From Helicobacter cholecystus (lineage in GTDB: Bacteria; Campylobacterota; Campylobacteria; Campylobacterales; Helicobacteraceae), in contig NZ_NXLU01000002.1 in assembly GCF_003364215.1 (NCBI RefSeq), positions 124,001-188,000 of the forward strand: a stretch of 64,000 nt of DNA. The letters run 5' to 3'. A program made the position numbers and the translations under genes. The notes under the pieces were generated by a model that saw only the letters and a program-made list of their open reading frames with translations, was not told the DNA's origin and did no database searches. The stretch's first letter is position 1; each line of letters starts with the position of its first letter. Positions 17,511-26,739 of the stretch are shown here, one piece after another.

Positions 17511-19571
17511 ATGCAAATTCATAATGAGAGCTTTGATTTTTCTAAGGTTGCTACTCAAGCCTCTGGATCTGTATGGTATCAGCAGGGAGGGACTGTTATA
17601 CTCGCAAGTGTGGCAGTAGATGAAGAAAAGATCATTGATGAGGATTTTTTACCCCTTACCGTGCAATATATAGAAAAAGCCTATGCTAATGCTAAAATTC
17701 CCTCAGGTTTTATTAAGCGAGAGAGTAAGCCTAGTGATTTTGAAACATTAACCTCTAGAATTATCGATCGTACTCTTCGCCCATTATTCCCCTCAACTTA
17801 TCGCCACCCAACGCAAATAAGTATTTTAGTTTTAAGCTATGATGGGCAGAGCGATTTACAAGTGTCTGCACTTAATGCTGCCTCTAGTGCTTTATATGTT
17901 TCAAGTATCCCTTTAAGTTATCCTGTTTGTGCCGTAAGAGTGGGGAGGGATAAGAATGGTTTTATTCTTTCTCCTAATGCAAAACAATTAGAAGAGGGGA
18001 AATTAGATCTTTATATCTCTGGCTATGGGGATAATATTTTAATGATTGAAATGCGAACAATTCGCCAAAATTCAGATGCTAATGAGCTAAGTGAAGATGA
18101 GCTTTGTGAAGCAATTGAATTAGCAAAAAAACAGATCGCACAGACTTCAAAAGCTTATGAGCAAAATTTCAAGGAATATCAAAAGCCAACTTTTACAATT
18201 AAGCATTGCAATGATGCAGAGGCAGAAGAGATTGAAGAGATCATTGCTCAGAGATATTGGGGAGATTTAAATGAAGCAATTACTCAAATGGCAAAAAGTG
18301 AGCGTATGGTTGAGCTTCAAAAGCTCACACAAAAAATTGCCTCTGAATGTTCTTTAGACTATGAGCAAGTCTTTTTAGGTGTACAAAAGAGTAAAAGAAA
18401 AGTTGTAAGAGAGAAGATTTTAAAACAAAAGAGTAGGGCTGATCATAGAGGTTTAAAAGATGTTCGTCCTATCAGTATTCAAACAAATATTCTTCCCTTT
18501 GCACATGGATCCTGTCTTTTTAAAAGAGGTCAAACCCAAGCTCTTGTTGTGGCGACCTTGGGAGGTGAACAAGATGCCCAAACTTATGAGCTTTTGGGAG
18601 ATAAGAGCGCAAGTAAAGAACGCTTTATGGTGCATTATAACTTTCCAGGCTTTAGTGTGGGAGAGGCAAGTTTGATTGGTGCACCAGGAAGAAGAGAGTT
18701 GGGGCATGGAAACTTGGGGAAAAGAGCCTTAGAGTCTAATCTTGCTGATAAACGTGTTGTGCGCTTGGTTTCTGAGATTTTAGAATCTAATGGTTCAAGT
18801 TCAATGGCAACAGTATGTGGAGGATCTTTGGCATTATATGCAAGTGGAGTAGAGTGTGACAATCTTGTTGCAGGTGTTGCAATGGGATTAATTAAGGAGG
18901 GAGAAGAATATGCAATCCTTACAGATATTATGGGGTTAGAAGATCATGAAGGAGATATGGACTTTAAAGTTGCAGGTTCAAATAAGGGTGTGAGTGCATT
19001 GCAGATGGATATTAAGCTTGGTGGAGTGAGTTTAGATATTTTGCGTGAGGCATTGTTACAAGCAAAAGAAGCAAGATTGCATATTTTAGAATTAATGCAA
19101 GAGAGTGTAAAAAGCATTGTTAGAAATGATGCAATTTTACCTATTTGTGAGAGTTTTTATATTGAGGCAGAAAGGATTGTAGAAATTATTGGCGCAGGGG
19201 GGAAAACAATTAAAGAAATTATTGAAAAATTTGAAGTCAACATTGATTTAGATCGTAGCAGTGGAGAGGTAAGGGTGAGTGGAATTGGTCAAGAGCGTTT
19301 AAATCAAACCAAAGATTATATTCTTGCACTCCTGCAAAAAACAAAGCCTCAAAAAATTGATTTAAGCATTTATCCTGCAGGAATGAAATTTAAGGGAAGG
19401 GTAAAGAAGCTGATTGATTTTGGAGCATTTATTCAAATGCCTCAGGGTGGAGATGGGCTTTTGCATAATCGTAAGATACGGGCAAAAAATATATCCTTAA
19501 AAGAGGGGGATGAAATAGAATGTATTGTTCTTTTTAGTGAAGTAGGCAAGGTTGAATTAGATTTTGTATAG
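17511..19571 (+). CDS. pnp: Polynucleotide phosphorylase
   Basis: PNPase degrades RNA 3'-5' using phosphate. The 686-residue protein has two RNase PH-like halves: first with TVQYIEKAYANAKIPSGF and RPLFP, second with GSCLFKRGQTQALV and FPGFSVGE and the catalytic acid region TDIMGLEDHEGDMDFKVAGS. A KH domain (IIGAGGKTIKEII, about 560-610) and a C-terminal S1 domain (FKGRVKKLIDFGAFIQ, about 624-686) follow. Length and order are normal for Campylobacterota. Confidence 0.97.
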   Translation: MQIHNESFDFSKVATQASGSVWYQQGGTVILASVAVDEEKIIDEDFLPLTVQYIEKAYANAKIPSGFIKRESKPSDFETLTSRIIDRTLRPLFPSTYRHPTQISILVLSYDGQSDLQVSALNAASSALYVSSIPLSYPVCAVRVGRDKNGFILSPNAKQLEEGKLDLYISGYGDNILMIEMRTIRQNSDANELSEDELCEAIELAKKQIAQTSKAYEQNFKEYQKPTFTIKHCNDAEAEEIEEIIAQRYWGDLNEAITQMAKSERMVELQKLTQKIASECSLDYEQVFLGVQKSKRKVVREKILKQKSRADHRGLKDVRPISIQTNILPFAHGSCLFKRGQTQALVVATLGGEQDAQTYELLGDKSASKERFMVHYNFPGFSVGEASLIGAPGRRELGHGNLGKRALESNLADKRVVRLVSEILESNGSSSMATVCGGSLALYASGVECDNLVAGVAMGLIKEGEEYAILTDIMGLEDHEGDMDFKVAGSNKGVSALQMDIKLGGVSLDILREALLQAKEARLHILELMQESVKSIVRNDAILPICESFYIEAERIVEIIGAGGKTIKEIIEKFEVNIDLDRSSGEVRVSGIGQERLNQTKDYILALLQKTKPQKIDLSIYPAGMKFKGRVKKLIDFGAFIQMPQGGDGLLHNRKIRAKNISLKEGDEIECIVLFSEVGKVELDFV

Positions 19572-19585
19572 AAAATTAATTTTTT

Positions 19586-19594
19586 TGCTATAAT
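19586..19594 (+). promoter_or_regulatory. Extended -10 promoter for atpE
   Basis: TGCTATAAT, an extended -10 element after a run of seven T, lies between pnp and atpE. Transcription would begin near 19601, giving an atpE leader of about 70 bases. Confidence 0.6.
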
Positions 19595-19600
19595 TGCATC

Positions 19601-19670
19601 TTTAATTTAAGTTACTAGCGCAGTTGAGTAGGGGAGAGATCCGAAAGGTGCGAGAGTAGAAAGGAAAAGA
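19601..19670 (+). other. Purine-rich 5' leader of atpE
   Basis: The untranslated leader changes abruptly from AT-rich to purine-rich. It contains a possible CGCA/TGCG stem (around 19618 and 19648) that frames GGGGAGAGATCCGAAAGG. The strong AGAAAGGAAAAG site just before the ATG suits the high expression that the many-copy c subunit needs. No known riboswitch motif was recognised. Confidence 0.35.
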
Positions 19671-19976
19671 ATGAAAAAATTATTTTTCTTGGCATTTGTT
19701 TGTCTTGGTTTTGCATTTGCAGAAGATATGACAATGATTAAGTCATATTCTATTCTTGGTGCAGTGATTGGACTTGGTATTGCTGCTTTTGGTGGTGCTC
19801 TTGGTATGGGTTACACTGCTTCAGCAACAATTTCAGGTATTGCTAGAAATCCTGGTGTAGGGGGTAAGCTTACAGGAACAATGTTTATTGCTCTTGCTTT
19901 GATTGAAGCACAAGTTATTTATACTCTTGTTTTGGCTGTTGTTGCAATTTATGCAAATCCTTTTATTTCAGCATAA
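19671..19976 (+). CDS. atpE: ATP synthase F0 subunit c
   Basis: The proteolipid ring subunit of the F-type ATP synthase, 101 residues. An extra N-terminal hydrophobic segment (MKKLFFLAFVCLGFAFA) looks like a cleavable signal, a feature seen in Campylobacterota c subunits. Two membrane hairpin helices follow, joined by the polar RNPGV loop that contacts the stalk. The ion-carrying carboxylate is Glu at about 79 in ALIEAQVIY. No Na+-type ligand set is evident, so a proton ring is likely. The gene stands alone, away from other atp genes. Confidence 0.95.
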   Translation: MKKLFFLAFVCLGFAFAEDMTMIKSYSILGAVIGLGIAAFGGALGMGYTASATISGIARNPGVGGKLTGTMFIALALIEAQVIYTLVLAVVAIYANPFISA

Positions 19977-20008
19977 TTTCTAAGAAAAAGAGGGGTGGAA
20001 CTTCTTTT

Positions 20009-20093
20009 GCGCTGGTGGTGGAACTGGTAGACACGCTATCTTGAGGGGGTAGTGAGGAAACTCGTGCGAGTTCGAGTCTCGCTCAGCGCACCA
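20009..20093 (+). tRNA. tRNA-Leu (anticodon GAG)
   Basis: An 85-base class II cloverleaf with encoded CCA. Acceptor GCGCUGG pairs with UCAGCGC, with one G-U. The anticodon stem CUAUC/GGUAG encloses UUGAGGG, giving anticodon GAG. The variable arm GUGAGGAAACUCGUGC is long and the T arm has GUUCGAGUC. It follows atpE by 32 bases and may share its transcript. Confidence 0.95.
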
Positions 20094-20115
20094 TTTATCT
20101 TTCTTTTATCAATGT

Positions 20116-20202
20116 GCCGGAGTGGTGAAACTGGTAGACGCGCTAGACTCAAAATCTGGTAGGGGAAACTCTGTGTCGGTTCGAGTCCGACCTTCGGCAC
20201 CA
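20116..20202 (+). tRNA. tRNA-Leu (anticodon CAA)
   Basis: An 87-base class II cloverleaf with encoded CCA. Acceptor GCCGGAG pairs with CUUCGGC. Stem CUAGA/UCUGG encloses CUCAAAA, giving anticodon CAA. A long variable arm and GUUCGAGUC T loop are present. It lies 22 bases after tRNA-Leu(GAG); together with the UAG gene at 8891 the window carries three leucine isoacceptors. Confidence 0.96.
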
Positions 20203-20510
20203 CAACTTCTAATTTTTATTTCAAGATTTATTATCAATAATGTTTTAAGGTTATCTTTAGTAAGAAATATTTAATTCAACAAAGTCCCGTAAGATCAAAT
20301 GAAGATTGTAAAGTTTGAGGTATTTTATTTTTAAAAAATATTGAATAAATGAGATGTGAAATGGGCTATAAAGAAATATATGATTTAAAAATCAAAAAGA
20401 TTATTAAAGTTATATACTTAAATAAGATGAAGTAACATTTGGGCAAAGTAGATAGAGAGTAGAGGATAAAATGCTAAAATTATACTTTATCTTTGCTCTA
20501 AGGTTGAAGA
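20203..20510. other. Intergenic region without a convincing gene
   Basis: The 308 bases between tRNA-Leu(CAA) and kdsB are very AT-rich. Only very short ORFs are present, among them a 24-codon one around 20360 (MGYKEIYDL...) broken by a stop, which may be a relic but cannot be matched to anything. Near the end, ATTATACTTTATCTTTGC precedes kdsB and could contain its promoter. No structured RNA was recognised. Confidence 0.5.
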
Positions 20511-21215
20511 ATGATTATTATCCCAGCACGATTGCAATCTACACGATTTCCTCAAAAAATGCTTACTGATATTTTAGGTTTACCTATGATTGTAAGAACA
20601 GCCTTGCGTGCTAAAGAGGTTGATGAAGTCTGTGTCGCAACAGATGCTCAAGAGATTTTAGAAATTTCTCAAGAGTATAATATCTTAGCGGTAATGACTT
20701 CCTCTTCCCATAATAGTGGGACAGATCGTTGTGCTGAGGCTGCAAGGATTCTGGGATTAGATGATGATGAAATTGTAGTGAATATGCAAGGAGATGAACC
20801 ATTTTTAGAGAGTGAGATTTTACTTTCTTTAAAATCTATGATGAAAGAAAATTCGCCTTTTATGGGGACTTGTATTAAGCATATTGGTGCAGATGAGGCT
20901 CAAGATCCTAATCTTGTTAAGGTTGTATTAAATACTAAAGGGGAAGCCCTGTATTTTTCTCGCTCACTCATTCCTTTTAATCGAGATGGAGTAGAGGTGG
21001 AATATTTTGGACATTTAGGAATTTATGCTTTTAGCAATAAAACTCTCCAAGAATTTTGCTCTCTTCCAAAATCACCTCTTGAAGAGATTGAAAAGCTTGA
21101 GCAACTTAGGGCTTTATGGAATCAAAAAACAGTCCAGACGCTTTTGGTAAAAACTCAGAGCATAGGAATTGACACTTTAGAAGATAAAGAAAAAGCAATT
21201 AAATTTTTCTCTTAG
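20511..21215 (+). CDS. kdsB: CMP-Kdo synthetase
   Basis: 3-deoxy-manno-octulosonate cytidylyltransferase, 234 residues, activates Kdo with CTP for lipid A-core assembly. It starts with IIIPARLQSTRFPQKML, the nucleotide-binding loop of the family, then VCVATDAQEI, SSSHNSGTDRCAEAA, and NMQGDEPFLESEI, and has LYFSRSLIPF later. These are diagnostic for KdsB. It is followed after 9 bases by a MATE gene. Confidence 0.96.
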   Translation: MIIIPARLQSTRFPQKMLTDILGLPMIVRTALRAKEVDEVCVATDAQEILEISQEYNILAVMTSSSHNSGTDRCAEAARILGLDDDEIVVNMQGDEPFLESEILLSLKSMMKENSPFMGTCIKHIGADEAQDPNLVKVVLNTKGEALYFSRSLIPFNRDGVEVEYFGHLGIYAFSNKTLQEFCSLPKSPLEEIEKLEQLRALWNQKTVQTLLVKTQSIGIDTLEDKEKAIKFFS

Positions 21216-21224
21216 GAAATAGAA

Positions 21225-22574
21225 ATGACAAAAGAAATTGATTTAAAAAATGAACGTATTGCATATTTATTTTTTTATTATTTTTTCCCCTCTCTACTCT
21301 CAATGCTTTCTTTGAGTACACATGCGATTGTAGATGGATTTTTTGTTGCACATGCATTAGGCAAGGATGCAGTTTCTGCACTTGGAATTACTTGGCCTAT
21401 TTTTCCAGCCTTGATTGCTTGTGAATTGCTTTTTTCTGTAGGTGGGAGTGCAATGATTGCTTTTTATCTTGGAAAAGGAGAGAAGCATAAAGCCAGAGAG
21501 TTTTTTAGCTCAATTGTGTATTTTGTTTTAGTTTTTGGTCTATTTGCAAGCTTAATTCTTTATTTTTACACAAGAGAGATTTCTATCTTTTTGGGATCAA
21601 GTGAGAATCTTTTAGATCTTGTGAGCGAGTATTTGAGCATTATTTTTGCAGGGGTTTTTGTGATGTTTTTACATCCTGTACTTGATATGTTTGCAGTTAA
21701 TGATAGAGCCCCTAGACTCGCAATGATTTCAATGGTTATAGCTTCTGTAGGAAATATTGTATTTAATTATATTTTTCTTTTTATTTTTAATCTTGGAATC
21801 TATGCAAGCGCCCTTTCCACGATTCTTGGAAGTATTGTTGCAATCAGTGTTCTGCTCTGGCATTTTTTAAGTAAAAGAGGGGATTTGTATTTTATTCCTA
21901 GCTTCAGTCTCTCAAAAATTTTTCAGTCTGCAAAAAATGGTCTTCCTGCATGTGCTTCTGAGATCAGTGCAAGTATAGTCATGTTGCTTTATAATCTAAC
22001 ACTGATGCATATTGTAGGGGAGAGGGGGGTGCTTATTTATACAATTGTAATGTATGGAGGGATTGTATTTTTTACAATTCTACTCTCAGTAGCTCAAGGG
22101 GTTCAGCCTATTGCTAGTTTTAATTATGGAGCAATGGAAATGGCACGTGTAAGAGGGATTTATCGTTTTGCATTAATGTTTTCCTTCATAGTGAGCAGTA
22201 TTTTGTATGGATTATTTTTTATCTTTGGTGAAGATTTTATCAGGGCTTTTTTAAGCAGTGAGGATATTAGTAATGATGCCTCTTTAGTAGGAGAAATTGT
22301 TTTTGCAATGAGAATTTGGTTTATTGCTTATTGGGCAATTGGTTTGCACATGGTAACTTCGATTTTCCTACAATCTGTGCAACGTCCAATAGGTGCATTA
22401 ATTATTACGATCTGCTATACAATTGGATTTACAGCTTTACTTCTTCCAATCTTAAGTCAAAATTATGGAATAGTAGGAGCGTGGGCGACTTATCCAATTT
22501 CTGCATTTTTAACCTTATTTGTTTTGGCAGGTGTTTTGCTTTATGAGAAGAAGAAAGGGGTATTTTCAAAATGA
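21225..22574 (+). CDS. MATE-family efflux transporter (second)
   Basis: A 449-residue protein with twelve membrane segments. The N-terminal IVDGFFVAHALGKDAVSALGITWP and the VQPIASFNYGA motif in the second half (after VAQG) place it in the MepA-like branch of MATE exporters, different from the one at 3488. The substrate is unknown; related pumps extrude dyes and antibiotics. The stop overlaps the HAD phosphatase start by 4 bases (ATGA). Confidence 0.9.
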   Translation: MTKEIDLKNERIAYLFFYYFFPSLLSMLSLSTHAIVDGFFVAHALGKDAVSALGITWPIFPALIACELLFSVGGSAMIAFYLGKGEKHKAREFFSSIVYFVLVFGLFASLILYFYTREISIFLGSSENLLDLVSEYLSIIFAGVFVMFLHPVLDMFAVNDRAPRLAMISMVIASVGNIVFNYIFLFIFNLGIYASALSTILGSIVAISVLLWHFLSKRGDLYFIPSFSLSKIFQSAKNGLPACASEISASIVMLLYNLTLMHIVGERGVLIYTIVMYGGIVFFTILLSVAQGVQPIASFNYGAMEMARVRGIYRFALMFSFIVSSILYGLFFIFGEDFIRAFLSSEDISNDASLVGEIVFAMRIWFIAYWAIGLHMVTSIFLQSVQRPIGALIITICYTIGFTALLLPILSQNYGIVGAWATYPISAFLTLFVLAGVLLYEKKKGVFSK

Positions 22575-23212
22575 AAGAGAAAATTTTATTATTTGATTTA
22601 GATGGAACATTGATTGACTCAACACAAGCAATTTTGGAGAGTTTTATCAATGCAAGTTTATTTTTTGGATTTAGTTTTAAGGGAAGAGAGAAAGAGATTG
22701 AGGTATTAATTGGATCTCCTTTAAGAGAGATGTTTCTTAAAATGGGTCTGCCTGCAAATGAAATTGAAGAGTGTATCAAGCTTTATCGATCAAATTACCA
22801 AAGAATTTATTTGGAAAAAACTTTTTTGTTACCAAAAGTAAAGAATTCCTTTAAGAAACTTCCAAATACCTATTTGTTGGGGGTTGTCACTTCTAAATCG
22901 AGCTTTTTTTCTAAAAAAATTTTAGAAAATCTTGGAATGTTGGATTACTTCTTTCGTATTATTGGTATTGATGATGTGCATGAGCCAAAACCTAGTGCAG
23001 AACCAATATTTAAGGCATTAGAGGGGCTTAGATATGATAAAAATAATGTGTACATGATTGGCGATACATTTTTTGATATGCAAGCAGCTAAAAATGCTGG
23101 AATAATGGGGATTGGAGTGCAAGGAAAGTATGATAAGAGTTTAAGAGAATACACAGATTATGTTTTTGAGGATATGCAAAAAGCTTTGGAATATATAAAG
23201 CATAAAGTTTGA
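22571..23212 (+). CDS. HAD-family phosphatase (phosphoglycolate phosphatase-like)
   Basis: A 213-residue HAD hydrolase: motif I DLDGTLIDST, motif II VVTSK, Lys in the KPSAEP segment, and motif III MIGDTFFDMQAAKNAG. The all-alpha cap between motifs I and II fits the Gph/PpaX group that hydrolyses phosphoglycolate or similar phosphates. The exact substrate is not determinable. Translation is coupled to the MATE gene. Confidence 0.88.
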   Translation: MKEKILLFDLDGTLIDSTQAILESFINASLFFGFSFKGREKEIEVLIGSPLREMFLKMGLPANEIEECIKLYRSNYQRIYLEKTFLLPKVKNSFKKLPNTYLLGVVTSKSSFFSKKILENLGMLDYFFRIIGIDDVHEPKPSAEPIFKALEGLRYDKNNVYMIGDTFFDMQAAKNAGIMGIGVQGKYDKSLREYTDYVFEDMQKALEYIKHKV

Positions 23213-23279
23213 TTAATATGATGTAAAATATTATGAACTTAAAAAGATTTTATTTATTAGAACCTAAAAGGAGGTATAG

Positions 23280-23840
23280 ATGCTAGAAATTAGATGGCAT
23301 AGTCGTGCTGGACAAGGTGCGGTAACAGGTGCAAAAGGTTTGGCTGATGTTGTTGCAGGGACAGGGAAGCAAGTGCAGGCATTTGCATTTTATGGTTCTG
23401 CAAAGAGAGGAGCAGCAATGACTGCTTATAATCGTGTAGATACTGAACCAATCCTTAATCATGAGAAATTTATGAAGCCTGATTATGTATTGGTGATTGA
23501 CCCAGGATTAGTATTTATTACTGATATTTGTGCAAATGAAAAAGCTGATACAAAATATATTATTACAACCCATTTGAGTAAAGAAGAACTTCTTGAGAAA
23601 AAACCCGAGCTTAAGGGAAGGGAGGTTTATGTGCTTGATTGCATTAAAATCTCTCGTGAGACAATTGGTAAATCAGTTCCTAATGCTCCTATGCTGGGCG
23701 CATTAATGAAGATTTCTGGAATGCTTGAACTTGATTATTTTTTAGAACATTTTATCAAGTTGTTAGGAAAGAAACTTCCACAAAAAATTATTGATGCAAA
23801 TCGTGAAGCAATTACAAGAGCATACAACGAAGTAAAATGA
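23280..23840 (+). CDS. porC: Pyruvate:flavodoxin oxidoreductase gamma subunit
   Basis: First gene of a four-subunit pyruvate oxidoreductase that turns pyruvate and CoA into acetyl-CoA, CO2 and reduced flavodoxin. The 186-residue gamma domain opens with EIRWHSRAGQGAVTGAKGLA, typical of the family (RxGGQG-like), and has AFYGSAKRGAAMTAYNR. AGGAGG lies right before the ATG. It overlaps porD slightly. This four-gene layout replaces pyruvate dehydrogenase in Helicobacter. Confidence 0.95.
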   Translation: MLEIRWHSRAGQGAVTGAKGLADVVAGTGKQVQAFAFYGSAKRGAAMTAYNRVDTEPILNHEKFMKPDYVLVIDPGLVFITDICANEKADTKYIITTHLSKEELLEKKPELKGREVYVLDCIKISRETIGKSVPNAPMLGALMKISGMLELDYFLEHFIKLLGKKLPQKIIDANREAITRAYNEVK

Positions 23841-23851
23841 GGAGTGAGAAA

Positions 23852-24241
23852 ATGAAAGGTTGGAATGAATTTGAAATTGGATCTGTACTTTTTCCATTTG
23901 AGAGTAGCGAAGATGGGATTAAGATTCAAGAGAAAATGCCTGAGAATAGAGTATATACAGAGAACAGTTCAAAATCTGCTAGTGTAGCTCACTGGAGAGT
24001 GCAAAAGCCAGTGCATAATCAAGATATTTGTATTAACTGTTTTAATTGTTGGGTGTATTGCCCAGACGCAGCAATTCTTGCTCGTGATGAAAAACTCAAA
24101 GGTGTTGATTATGTGCATTGTAAAGGGTGCGGAGTTTGTGTGCAAGTATGTCCTACAAATCCTAAATCTCTTTTAATGTTTGATGAAAATGAAGAAAATA
24201 CTGATGCTCTTGCAAAATGGCCTAAAAAAGAAAGTAAATAA
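23852..24241 (+). CDS. porD: Pyruvate:flavodoxin oxidoreductase delta (ferredoxin-like) subunit
   Basis: The delta subunit carries two [4Fe-4S] clusters that pass electrons out of the complex. Two ferredoxin motifs are visible: CINCFNCWVYCP and CKGCGVCVQVCP. The ATG at 23852 is preferred because GGAG sits 8 bases upstream; an ATG at 23837 overlaps the porC stop and would add five residues. About 129 residues, with an N-terminal segment of some 55 residues before the clusters. Confidence 0.93.
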   Translation: MKGWNEFEIGSVLFPFESSEDGIKIQEKMPENRVYTENSSKSASVAHWRVQKPVHNQDICINCFNCWVYCPDAAILARDEKLKGVDYVHCKGCGVCVQVCPTNPKSLLMFDENEENTDALAKWPKKESK

Positions 24242-24253
24242 GGAGAAGAGTCT

Positions 24254-25468
24254 ATGGCTTTAAAATATGATTTGTTAAAAACTGAAGTTTGGGATGGGAA
24301 TATGGCTGCAAGCCATGCTTTGCGACAAGCACAAATTGATGTTGTGGCTGCTTATCCAATTACACCTTCTACACCAATTGTACAAAACTATGGAAAGTTT
24401 TTAAGTGATGGATATATTGATGGTGAGTTTGTGATGGTTGAATCTGAACATGCTGCCATGAGTGCTTGTGTAGGTGCTTCTGCTGCTGGTGGTAGAGTCG
24501 CAACTGCAACAAGTTCTCAAGGTTTTGCATTAATGATTGAAGTCATGTATCAAGCTTCTGGTATGAGAGTTCCCATTGTTCTTAACCTTGTAAATCGTGC
24601 CTTGGCTGCTCCACTTAATGTAAATGGAGATCACTCTGATATGTATCTAAGCAGAGATTGTGGTTGGTTAAATCTTTGTACATACAATCCTCAGGAAGCT
24701 TATGATTTTAACTTGATGGCTTTTAGAATTGCTGAGAGTACAAGAATTCCAACAATCGTTAATCAAGATGGATTTATTTGTTCTCATACAGCTCAAAATG
24801 TTAATCCTTTAAGTGATGAGGAAGCTTATAAGTTTATAGGCGAGTTTAAGCAAAAAAATGCAATGCTTGATTTTTCTAAGCCTATTACTTATGGTGCACA
24901 AACTGAGGAGGATTGGCACTTTGAGCATAAAGCTCAACTTCACCACGATATTATAAAAGCAACCAAAACTATTGAAGAGGTATTTGGTGAATTTGCAAAA
25001 CTTACAGGTAGACAATATTCTTTAGTAGAAAAATATGATATGGATGATGCAGAGGTTGCAATTGTAGCTCTTGGAACAACTGTTGAGTCTGCAAGAATTG
25101 CGGCTAAACATGCAAGAGAAAAGGGTATTAGAGCTGGAGTTGTATCTATAAGGACGCTTAGACCCTTCCCTTATGCACAAGTGGGTGAAGCACTTAAAAA
25201 CTGTAAGGCAGTTGCAATGTTGGATAGAAGTTTGCCAGCAGGTGCTATGGGTATGCTCTTTAATGAGGTGGGTGTTGCAATTCTGCAAAACTCTGTAAAT
25301 AAGCCAATCCTTTCAAACTATATTTATGGACTTGGTGGAAGAGATATGACACAAGATATGCTCAATAAAATTTATAAAGAGCTTGATGATAATGCAAAAG
25401 CTGGAAAACTTACACATGCTACTCAGCAATTTGTAGGGTTACGTGGAAAAGAATTGGCGTTTAACTAA
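24254..25468 (+). CDS. porA: Pyruvate:flavodoxin oxidoreductase alpha subunit
   Basis: A 404-residue alpha subunit with the pyrimidine-binding fold: AAYPITPSTPIVQ, VESEHAAMSACVGASAAGGRVATATSSQG and NRALAAPLNVNGDHSDM. These residues contact thiamine diphosphate and pyruvate jointly with PorB. A C-terminal domain with GTTVESAR and GLGGRD follows. GGAG lies before the start and it is 12 bases from porD. Confidence 0.96.
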   Translation: MALKYDLLKTEVWDGNMAASHALRQAQIDVVAAYPITPSTPIVQNYGKFLSDGYIDGEFVMVESEHAAMSACVGASAAGGRVATATSSQGFALMIEVMYQASGMRVPIVLNLVNRALAAPLNVNGDHSDMYLSRDCGWLNLCTYNPQEAYDFNLMAFRIAESTRIPTIVNQDGFICSHTAQNVNPLSDEEAYKFIGEFKQKNAMLDFSKPITYGAQTEEDWHFEHKAQLHHDIIKATKTIEEVFGEFAKLTGRQYSLVEKYDMDDAEVAIVALGTTVESARIAAKHAREKGIRAGVVSIRTLRPFPYAQVGEALKNCKAVAMLDRSLPAGAMGMLFNEVGVAILQNSVNKPILSNYIYGLGGRDMTQDMLNKIYKELDDNAKAGKLTHATQQFVGLRGKELAFN

Positions 25469-25478
25469 GGAGTGAAAG

Positions 25479-26429
25479 ATGACAAAAGAAGTTAAAAATC
25501 TAAAACAATTTTCAAAGTCAGCAGAAAAGTTTGAGGGGGCAAATCTTCTTTGTCCTGGCTGTGCTCATGGAATGATTATTCGTGAAGTTCTTAATTCTGT
25601 TGATGGGCATATTTTAATTGGTAATTCTACAGGATGTATTGAGGTTTCAACTGCTGTATATCCTTATACTTCTTGGGATGTGCCTTGGATTCATATTGGA
25701 TTTGAAAATGGTTCTACCGCAGTAGCTGGTGCTGAGGCGATGTATAAGGCACTTGTTAAAAAGGGAAGATATACAGGTGAAAGGCCAAAATTTGTAGCTT
25801 TTGGTGGAGATGGTTCTACTTATGATATTGGTTTCCAATGGATTAGTGGTTGTTTTGAAAGGGGACATGATTTTACTTATGTTTGCTTTGATAATGAAGT
25901 GTATGCAAATACAGGAGGCCAAAGAAGTGGTTCTACTCCTCTGGGATCAAGTACTTCTACAACCCCAGCAGGAAGAGTGAGTTTGAGTTATGGTAAAAAA
26001 GAGAGAAAAAAAGATCTTATAGCAATTTTTGCAGCTCATGGATCTCCTTATGTTGCTCAAGTGGCACCAAATAAATGGAAAGATATGAACAAAAAAATAA
26101 AAACTGCAATTGATACAGAGGGACCAACATTTATTAATGCTCTTAGTGCTTGCACAACTGAGTGGAGATTTGATTGCAATAATACGATTGAAATGATGGA
26201 TTTAGCAGTAGATTCTTTGGTATTCCCACTTTATGAGATTATCAATGGCCATGAACTCCATATTACCTATAGACCCAAAAATATTATTCCTGTGCGTGAT
26301 TATCTTGGTGTTCAAGGAAGATTTAAACATCTCTTTAAACCTGAAAATGAGCACATTATTGAGCAATGGCAAAAAGATGTTGATAAAAAATGGGAGCTTC
26401 TCCAAAGAAGAGAAGAAAGAGGGGTTTAA
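25479..26429 (+). CDS. porB: Pyruvate:flavodoxin oxidoreductase beta subunit
   Basis: A 316-residue thiamine diphosphate-binding subunit. LCPGCAHGMI and the later Cys in NSTGCIEV serve the proximal cluster, with FGGDGSTYDIG as the metal-diphosphate GDG motif and DNEVYANTGGQRSGSTP. A further Cys is at ACTTEWRF. This completes PorCDAB; the electron acceptor in Helicobacter is flavodoxin, encoded elsewhere. Confidence 0.96.
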   Translation: MTKEVKNLKQFSKSAEKFEGANLLCPGCAHGMIIREVLNSVDGHILIGNSTGCIEVSTAVYPYTSWDVPWIHIGFENGSTAVAGAEAMYKALVKKGRYTGERPKFVAFGGDGSTYDIGFQWISGCFERGHDFTYVCFDNEVYANTGGQRSGSTPLGSSTSTTPAGRVSLSYGKKERKKDLIAIFAAHGSPYVAQVAPNKWKDMNKKIKTAIDTEGPTFINALSACTTEWRFDCNNTIEMMDLAVDSLVFPLYEIINGHELHITYRPKNIIPVRDYLGVQGRFKHLFKPENEHIIEQWQKDVDKKWELLQRREERGV

Positions 26430-26739
26430 TCCCTTTTTCTCTTTGTTCACTTTCTTGTTTAATTCTCTCTCAAATTTTTATAAAAATAGATCAATCTTCC
26501 TTGGATATTATTGAAATAAATTGTAATTGATTTCTAGAAGGTGTTTAAATCAATCGATCTTGGGCTAAGGATGAAGTTTTTATCCTAAGAGCTTTGGAAA
26601 AGCAGAAAAAATAAATGATTGAGGAAGTGAACCTTACCCTACAAAGTTAATTCTTTGCTTTTAAATTTGAATGGGGCTAACCCCATTGCATAATTCATAG
26701 ATAAATTTATGAACTTGTACCTGAGATAAATCTAAGAAT
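26430..26739. other. Intergenic region between convergent porB and pgm
   Basis: The 310 bases hold no ORF with coding character. Hairpins are the only structure: a CTAAGGAT/ATCCTAAG pair around 26563-26591 and the stronger one at 26670. Both porB and the opposite mutase gene end here, so these are likely to be transcript ends. A small RNA cannot be excluded. Confidence 0.45.
26670..26687. terminator. Hairpin AATGGGG/CCCCATT, possible bidirectional terminator
   Basis: A perfect 7-bp inverted repeat with a CTAA loop lies between two convergent genes. It is GC-rich relative to its surroundings. The T-run on either side is poor, so Rho-independent termination is only a possibility. Confidence 0.4.

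Noticed and set aside
20360-20460. Relic coding sequence (MGYKEIYDL...) before kdsB
   Set aside because: Only 24 codons with a stop, no family recognised; it may be chance in AT-rich DNA.
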